The notes under the pieces: generated by a model
What the model was told of the DNA's origin: nothing
What the model saw: only the letters and a program-made list of their open reading frames with translations
The model's database searches: none
Shown here: positions 60,524 through 64,000 of the stretch, piece after piece
How positions within the stretch are numbered: the first letter of the stretch is position 1
How the letters are laid out: every line of letters starts with the position of its first letter
Position numbers and translations under genes: made by a program
DNA from: JANMZO01 sp963763135
GTDB lineage: Bacteria; Actinomycetota; Acidimicrobiia; Acidimicrobiales; JANYDT01
Assembly: GCA_963763135.1 (NCBI GenBank)
Contig: CAVXNJ010000009.1
Location: 124,001-188,000, forward strand
Reading direction: 5' to 3'
Length of the DNA: 64,000 bases

Positions 60524-60540
60524 AAGTAAACGGTCGTTTG
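60524..60540. promoter_or_regulatory. Putative operator of the double-TetR regulator (site 2)
   Basis: AAGTAAACGGTCGTTTG, 76 bases before the thiolase start, shares every base outside the four-base centre with site 1. Confidence 0.6.
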
Positions 60541-60616
60541 ACTTGCATAGGTCGATTGTGTACGGTACCCCGACGTTGGCCACGTTTCCGGTGACCGACC
60601 GTTACCAAGGAGCAGC

Positions 60617-61807
60617 ATGACTGAGCGAGTGTTCGTCATCGGCGTCGGGATGACCAAGTTCGAGAAGCCAGGTGGCCGCGACTGGGACTATCCCGACATG
60701 GGCCGCGAGGCCGGGCAAAAGGCGTTGGCCGATGCCGGTGTCGCCTACGACCGCATCGAATCAGCGTTTCTCGGGTACTGCTACGGCGATTCCACGACTG
60801 GCCAACGGGCACTCTACGAACTCGGCCTTACGGGTGTGCCGGCAATCAACGTGAACAACAATTGCTCGACCGGATCATCTGCGCTCTACCTCGCGAGGAA
60901 GTTCGTGCAGGGTGGCCTCGCTGATTGCGTGCTCGCACTCGGCTTCGAGAAGATGGAGAAGGGAAGTCTCGGCGCGAAGTTCAACGATCGGACCTCGCCG
61001 ATGGACAAGCACTTCCGTGACATGAAGCAGCGCCGCGGGATCGTGAAGGCCCCTCCGGCGGCTCAGATGTTCGGCAATGCCGGACGCGAATACATGGAGC
61101 GCTACGGCGTCGACCCGGTGGTCTTCGCGATGATCGGCGAGAAGAACCATCGGCACTCCGTCAACAACCCCTACGCGCAATTCCAGGATCAATACACCCT
61201 GGAAGAGATTCAAAGCGCTCCTATGGTTTACGACCCCCTAACCAAGCTTCAGTGCTGCCCGACGTCCGACGGTGGTGGCGCCGCCGTTCTTGCCTCGGAG
61301 CGGTTCGTGCGTGAGCATGGTCTGCAGGATCGAGCGGTGGAGATCGTGGGCCAGGCGATGACCACGGATTTCACCTCGACGTTCTCCGGTTCTGACATGA
61401 ACCTCGTAGGTTTTGAAATGACCCGAGCCGCGGCCAACCAGGTCTACGCCGAGTCGGGCCTTGGTCCGGAAGATGTTCAGGTTGTAGAGCTACACGATTG
61501 CTTCTCCGCCAACGAACTCATCACCTACGAAGGACTCGGCCTCTGCGGCGAAGGTGGCGCCGGGGACCTCGTGCAGTCAGGTGCGGTGACCTACGGCGGG
61601 AAGTGGGTCGTAAATCCCTCAGGTGGCCTGATTTCCAAAGGTCATCCACTCGGCGCGACGGGCCTTGCTCAGTGCGCCGAGCTCACCTGGCAACTTCGGG
61701 GCACGGCCGACAAACGCCAAGTCTCCGGAGCGAAGGTTGCCCTGCAGCACAATCTCGGCCTTGGCGGTGCCGCCGTGGTCACCATGTACCGAAAGGAAGC
61801 GAACTGA
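60617..61807 (+). CDS. SCP-x/Ltp-type thiolase (lipid-transfer protein)
   Basis: The 396-residue protein is a thiolase-fold enzyme of the SCP2-thiolase/lipid-transfer group: VNNNCSTGSSALYLARKFVQ with the nucleophile Cys, ELHDCFSANELITYEGLGLC and SKGHPLGATGLAQ with the catalytic His. It would cleave or retro-aldol-split a beta-ketoacyl-CoA in the cytoplasm. AAGGAG precedes the ATG. It opens an operon with SDR, two MaoC-type genes and an acyl-CoA dehydrogenase, a complete beta-oxidation set perhaps for a branched or steroid side chain. Confidence 0.93.
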   Translation: MTERVFVIGVGMTKFEKPGGRDWDYPDMGREAGQKALADAGVAYDRIESAFLGYCYGDSTTGQRALYELGLTGVPAINVNNNCSTGSSALYLARKFVQGGLADCVLALGFEKMEKGSLGAKFNDRTSPMDKHFRDMKQRRGIVKAPPAAQMFGNAGREYMERYGVDPVVFAMIGEKNHRHSVNNPYAQFQDQYTLEEIQSAPMVYDPLTKLQCCPTSDGGGAAVLASERFVREHGLQDRAVEIVGQAMTTDFTSTFSGSDMNLVGFEMTRAAANQVYAESGLGPEDVQVVELHDCFSANELITYEGLGLCGEGGAGDLVQSGAVTYGGKWVVNPSGGLISKGHPLGATGLAQCAELTWQLRGTADKRQVSGAKVALQHNLGLGGAAVVTMYRKEAN

Positions 61808-62715
61808 TGGGAACACTCGATGGACGCGTCGTCATCATCACCGGGGGAGGGCGCGGCATAGGCCGCGAGCACGCATTGCTGATGGCTTCCCAGGGAGCGA
61901 GCATCGTGGTCAATGATCTCGGCGGTTCAACCGACGGATCGGGGTCCGACACGACTGCGGCCCAAGCGGTCGCCGATGAGATCGTTGCTGCCGGCGGCCA
62001 GGCGGTCGCGAACGGCGACAGCGTGTCTGACTTCGCCGGAGCGAAACGCCTGGTCGACACCGCGGTTGAAGCGTTCGGCGATCTGCACGTGGTGGTCAAC
62101 AACGCCGGGATTCTTCGCGACCGCAATCTCGTGAACATGACCGAAGAGGAATTCGACGCTGTTGTCGCAGTGCACATGAAGGGCACGTTTGCCGTGAGCC
62201 GACACGCGGCATCGTACTGGCGCGACCGACACAAGGCGGGCGACGTGATCGACCGCGCGATTGTCAACACGTCGTCCGGGGCTGGTCTGCACGGTAACCC
62301 CGGACAGACGAACTATGCGGCGGCGAAAGCGGGAATCGCGGCGATGACGATTGTGGCGGCACTGGAACTCAAGCGCATAGGTGTGCGGGCGAACTGCATC
62401 GCACCGCTTGCCCGCACACGTCTCACACTGCAGACACCCGGCATGGAAGATGTCATGAAGAAGGCGGTGTTCGACGCCGACAACATCTCACCGTTGGTTG
62501 CATGCCTTGCAGCGGCTGACTGCGACTTCACGGGTCAGGTGTTCTCGGTATACGGCGGCTCGGTTGGGATCTACCAGGGATGGTCGATCGCAGAAGAAGT
62601 GAAGAGCGACGAGCACTGGAGCGTCGACTCGCTCACCTCCGCGATGAAAGCCCTCCCTCGAAGCGTCAAGGTCAACAGTCAGATGCACGCCCTCGCTGAA
62701 GCCATGAAGGACTGA
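61807..62715 (+). CDS. SDR-family hydroxyacyl-CoA dehydrogenase (MFE-2-like)
   Basis: The 302-residue protein has the NAD-binding motif TGGGRGIGREHALLMASQGA, the insertion DLGGSTDGSGSDTTAAQAVA characteristic of peroxisomal multifunctional-enzyme-2-like dehydrogenases, NNAGILRD, the catalytic Ser in NTSSGAG and the YxxxK pair in YAAAKAG. Its start codon shares one base with the thiolase stop (TGATG), so translation is coupled. It probably oxidises the 3-hydroxyacyl-CoA intermediate. Confidence 0.92.
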   Translation: MGTLDGRVVIITGGGRGIGREHALLMASQGASIVVNDLGGSTDGSGSDTTAAQAVADEIVAAGGQAVANGDSVSDFAGAKRLVDTAVEAFGDLHVVVNNAGILRDRNLVNMTEEEFDAVVAVHMKGTFAVSRHAASYWRDRHKAGDVIDRAIVNTSSGAGLHGNPGQTNYAAAKAGIAAMTIVAALELKRIGVRANCIAPLARTRLTLQTPGMEDVMKKAVFDADNISPLVACLAAADCDFTGQVFSVYGGSVGIYQGWSIAEEVKSDEHWSVDSLTSAMKALPRSVKVNSQMHALAEAMKD

Positions 62716-62720
62716 TCCGC

Positions 62721-63131
62721 ATGTACGAGTTTCCGATTGAACGCGGCAAGATCCGGGAGTTTGCGCGCGCCACCAAGTCTCGAAACCCCGACTACGAGGG
62801 CGATGATGCGGTCGTTCCGGCAACATTTCTTACCTCGGCCCGCCTCGTCTGGGAGCCGGCTGACCAGAGTCCGATTGCCGATCTGGGATTCGCGGTTGCC
62901 CGGACCCTGCACGGTGAAGAGGAGTACATCTTTCACGGTCCTCCACCCGGAGCGGGGCAGACCCTCCAGGTCACAACCCGTCTGCTTGACCAGTATGAAA
63001 AAGAAGGCAAACGAGGTGGAACAATGCGTTTCGCGGTGATCGTGAACGAGTTCAGAGATGCCGGTGGCACTTTGGTCGCGGAGCAGCGCACCACGGTTGT
63101 CGAGACCGCCAAAGCCCCGAAAGAGGGATGA
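62721..63131 (+). CDS. MaoC-like dehydratase, N-terminal (FAS1-like) type
   Basis: The 136-residue hot-dog-fold protein (YEFPIERGKIREFARATKSR, VPATFLTSARLVWEP) matches the MaoC N-terminal half found in paired enoyl-CoA hydratases. It lacks the catalytic Asp/His motif, as expected for the substrate-binding half. It starts six bases after the SDR gene and overlaps the next gene, which encodes the catalytic half; the two likely form a heteromeric hydratase. Confidence 0.87.
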   Translation: MYEFPIERGKIREFARATKSRNPDYEGDDAVVPATFLTSARLVWEPADQSPIADLGFAVARTLHGEEEYIFHGPPPGAGQTLQVTTRLLDQYEKEGKRGGTMRFAVIVNEFRDAGGTLVAEQRTTVVETAKAPKEG

Positions 63132-63553
63132 TGAGCGCGCTTACAGTACCCGTCGTCGGTTCGAGCCCGACCCCCGTTTCGTTTGGTCCGATCACCCGTA
63201 CCGACATCGTGCGTTATGCCGGAGCATCCGGCGACTTCAACCCGATTCACCACGACGAGGGATTTGCCAAAGCTTCGGGATTTCCGACGGTGTTCTCGAT
63301 TGGCATGTACCAGGCGGCATTGCTGGCGACGTTCGCCACTGATTGGCTCGGCGCCCGCAACGTACGCCGTTACAACGTGCGTTTTCGTGAGCAGGTCTGG
63401 CCCGACGACGTCCTCACCTGTACAGGCACCGTCACCAGCGTGACACCAAGCGACGATGGTGAATTGGTTGAGGTAGACCTGGCGTGCACCAGGCAGACGG
63501 GTGGAGTGGCGATTGCCGGTTCCGCCACATTCCTTCTCCCGGCTGAGCGTTGA
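63128..63553 (+). CDS. MaoC-like enoyl-CoA hydratase, catalytic half
   Basis: The 141-residue hot-dog-fold protein has the hydratase-2 motif YAGASGDFNPIHHDEGFAKA with catalytic Asp and His, and FSIGMYQAALLATFATDW. Its start (ATG 63128 or 63131) overlaps the stop of the partner gene by four bases, supporting a 1:1 complex. It would hydrate the trans-2-enoyl-CoA made by the dehydrogenase encoded next. Confidence 0.9.
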   Translation: MMSALTVPVVGSSPTPVSFGPITRTDIVRYAGASGDFNPIHHDEGFAKASGFPTVFSIGMYQAALLATFATDWLGARNVRRYNVRFREQVWPDDVLTCTGTVTSVTPSDDGELVEVDLACTRQTGGVAIAGSATFLLPAER

Positions 63554-63557
63554 TCGA

Positions 63558-64000
63558 ATGAGCGAGACTCCCGCCGAGTTCGCGGTGCGTGCCGAATCCT
63601 GGCTCGCGGAGCGGCTGCCACGACGCCCCGCCGGTGGCGCACCCGCCACGTGGGGCGAGGGTTCCGACTCGGTGGCGCTGTTTCACAATTTGTCGGCTGC
63701 CGATGAACGCTCGGTCGTAGATCGTCAGCGCGCATACTTCAACGCCAAGTCGGCGGTTGGCTTCCATGCGATCACGTGGGCGCCGGAGTTCGGAGGGCTC
63801 GGCCTCTCCCGAGACTACGAAGCGGCGTTCGGTGCCGTTGAGTCGAAGTTCGTGACACCGTCGTCGCACGAAGCTGTTTCGATCACGCGCGACTTGATAG
63901 GCCCGACCATTCGGGCACACGGTACCGATGAGCAGCGAGCCCGCTTCATCGCACCGCTGCTTCGCACCGACGAGATGTGGTGTCAGCTGATGTCGGAGCC
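63558..64000 (+). CDS. Acyl-CoA dehydrogenase, partial at the window edge
   Basis: The frame from ATG 63558 is open to the end of the window. About 147 residues are visible: an N-terminal helical domain (MSETPAEFAVRAESWLAERL), WAPEFGGLGLSRDYEAAFGA, and the FAD/substrate approach region HGTDEQRARFIAPLLRTDEM followed by WCQLMSEP. It lies four bases after the MaoC gene, completing the beta-oxidation set. The rest of the gene lies outside. Confidence 0.9.
   Translation, partial: MSETPAEFAVRAESWLAERLPRRPAGGAPATWGEGSDSVALFHNLSAADERSVVDRQRAYFNAKSAVGFHAITWAPEFGGLGLSRDYEAAFGAVESKFVTPSSHEAVSITRDLIGPTIRAHGTDEQRARFIAPLLRTDEMWCQLMSE

Overview
The window looks like chromosomal DNA of a high-GC actinomycete, most likely from the class Acidimicrobiia. 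I base this on gene content: two LLM-type (F420/flavin) oxidoreductases, a PPOX-fold F420/FMN protein, GAF-ANTAR regulators, PP2C/SpoIIE stress switches, a heliorhodopsin, a double-TetR regulator over a beta-oxidation operon, and frequent GTG/TTG starts. I see no tRNA, rRNA, CRISPR array, phage or insertion sequence. The species assignment is inference.

Layout. 0-5.8 kb: a small membrane protein, an ammonium transporter, a CPA2 antiporter fused to a degenerate GlnD-like HD region plus two ACT domains, and a frameshifted OmpR-type regulator with a degenerate receiver. 5.8-6.5 kb: gene remnants. 6.5-18.3 kb: a sensor-PP2C-kinase fusion with its STAS partner, an acidic peptide, a heliorhodopsin, a DUF2231-Rieske gene, small stress-type proteins, and a PIG-L / methyltransferase / glycosyltransferase / acyl-CoA-dehydrogenase-like cassette. 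18.4-21 kb: a VanRS-like two-component system divergent from a D,D-carboxypeptidase. 21-37.5 kb: phosphorus and energy genes, namely an atypical pyruvate kinase, PPK2, a Ugp-like ABC importer without its ATPase, a phosphodiesterase-like protein, a YcgR/YcgQ-type permease pair, and a 2385-residue secreted protein carrying four phosphatase-related modules. 37.6-55.6 kb: stress genes (PPOX, hemerythrin, AraC-VOC, LLM monooxygenase, DJ-1, CBM48, PRC-barrel, large catalase, fumarase, a second PP2C sensor, two GAF-ANTAR regulators, a solo LigD-type phosphoesterase, a ferritin-like protein). 55.6-64 kb: SRPBCC, GH172/DUF2961, MarR-GNAT, isochorismatase, then a double TetR and a thiolase-SDR-MaoC-MaoC-acyl-CoA dehydrogenase operon that runs off the window.

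The most coherent hidden signal is a set of ten promoter-like sites, all of the form GTTTnn or GTATnn, then exactly 14 bases, then GGGTAn, correctly oriented ahead of genes. They precede the acidic peptide, heliorhodopsin, DUF2231-Rieske, a small membrane protein, a zinc-ribbon protein, the PIG-L cassette, CBM48, katE, a 38-residue membrane peptide and the ferritin-like gene. The motif matches the SigB/SigF stress-sigma consensus. Because RsbU/RsbW/RsbV-type genes lie among them, I infer that the window carries both a partner-switching stress pathway and part of its regulon. Five of these -10 boxes end only 8-9 bases before the start codon, which implies leaderless mRNAs.

Three genes carry a single-base frameshift, each removable by deleting one C from a short C run (on the coding strand). 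Many gene boundaries carry 2-3 copies of short (9-24 bp) tandem repeats, each with its own unit, sometimes duplicating the stop codon of the neighbouring gene.
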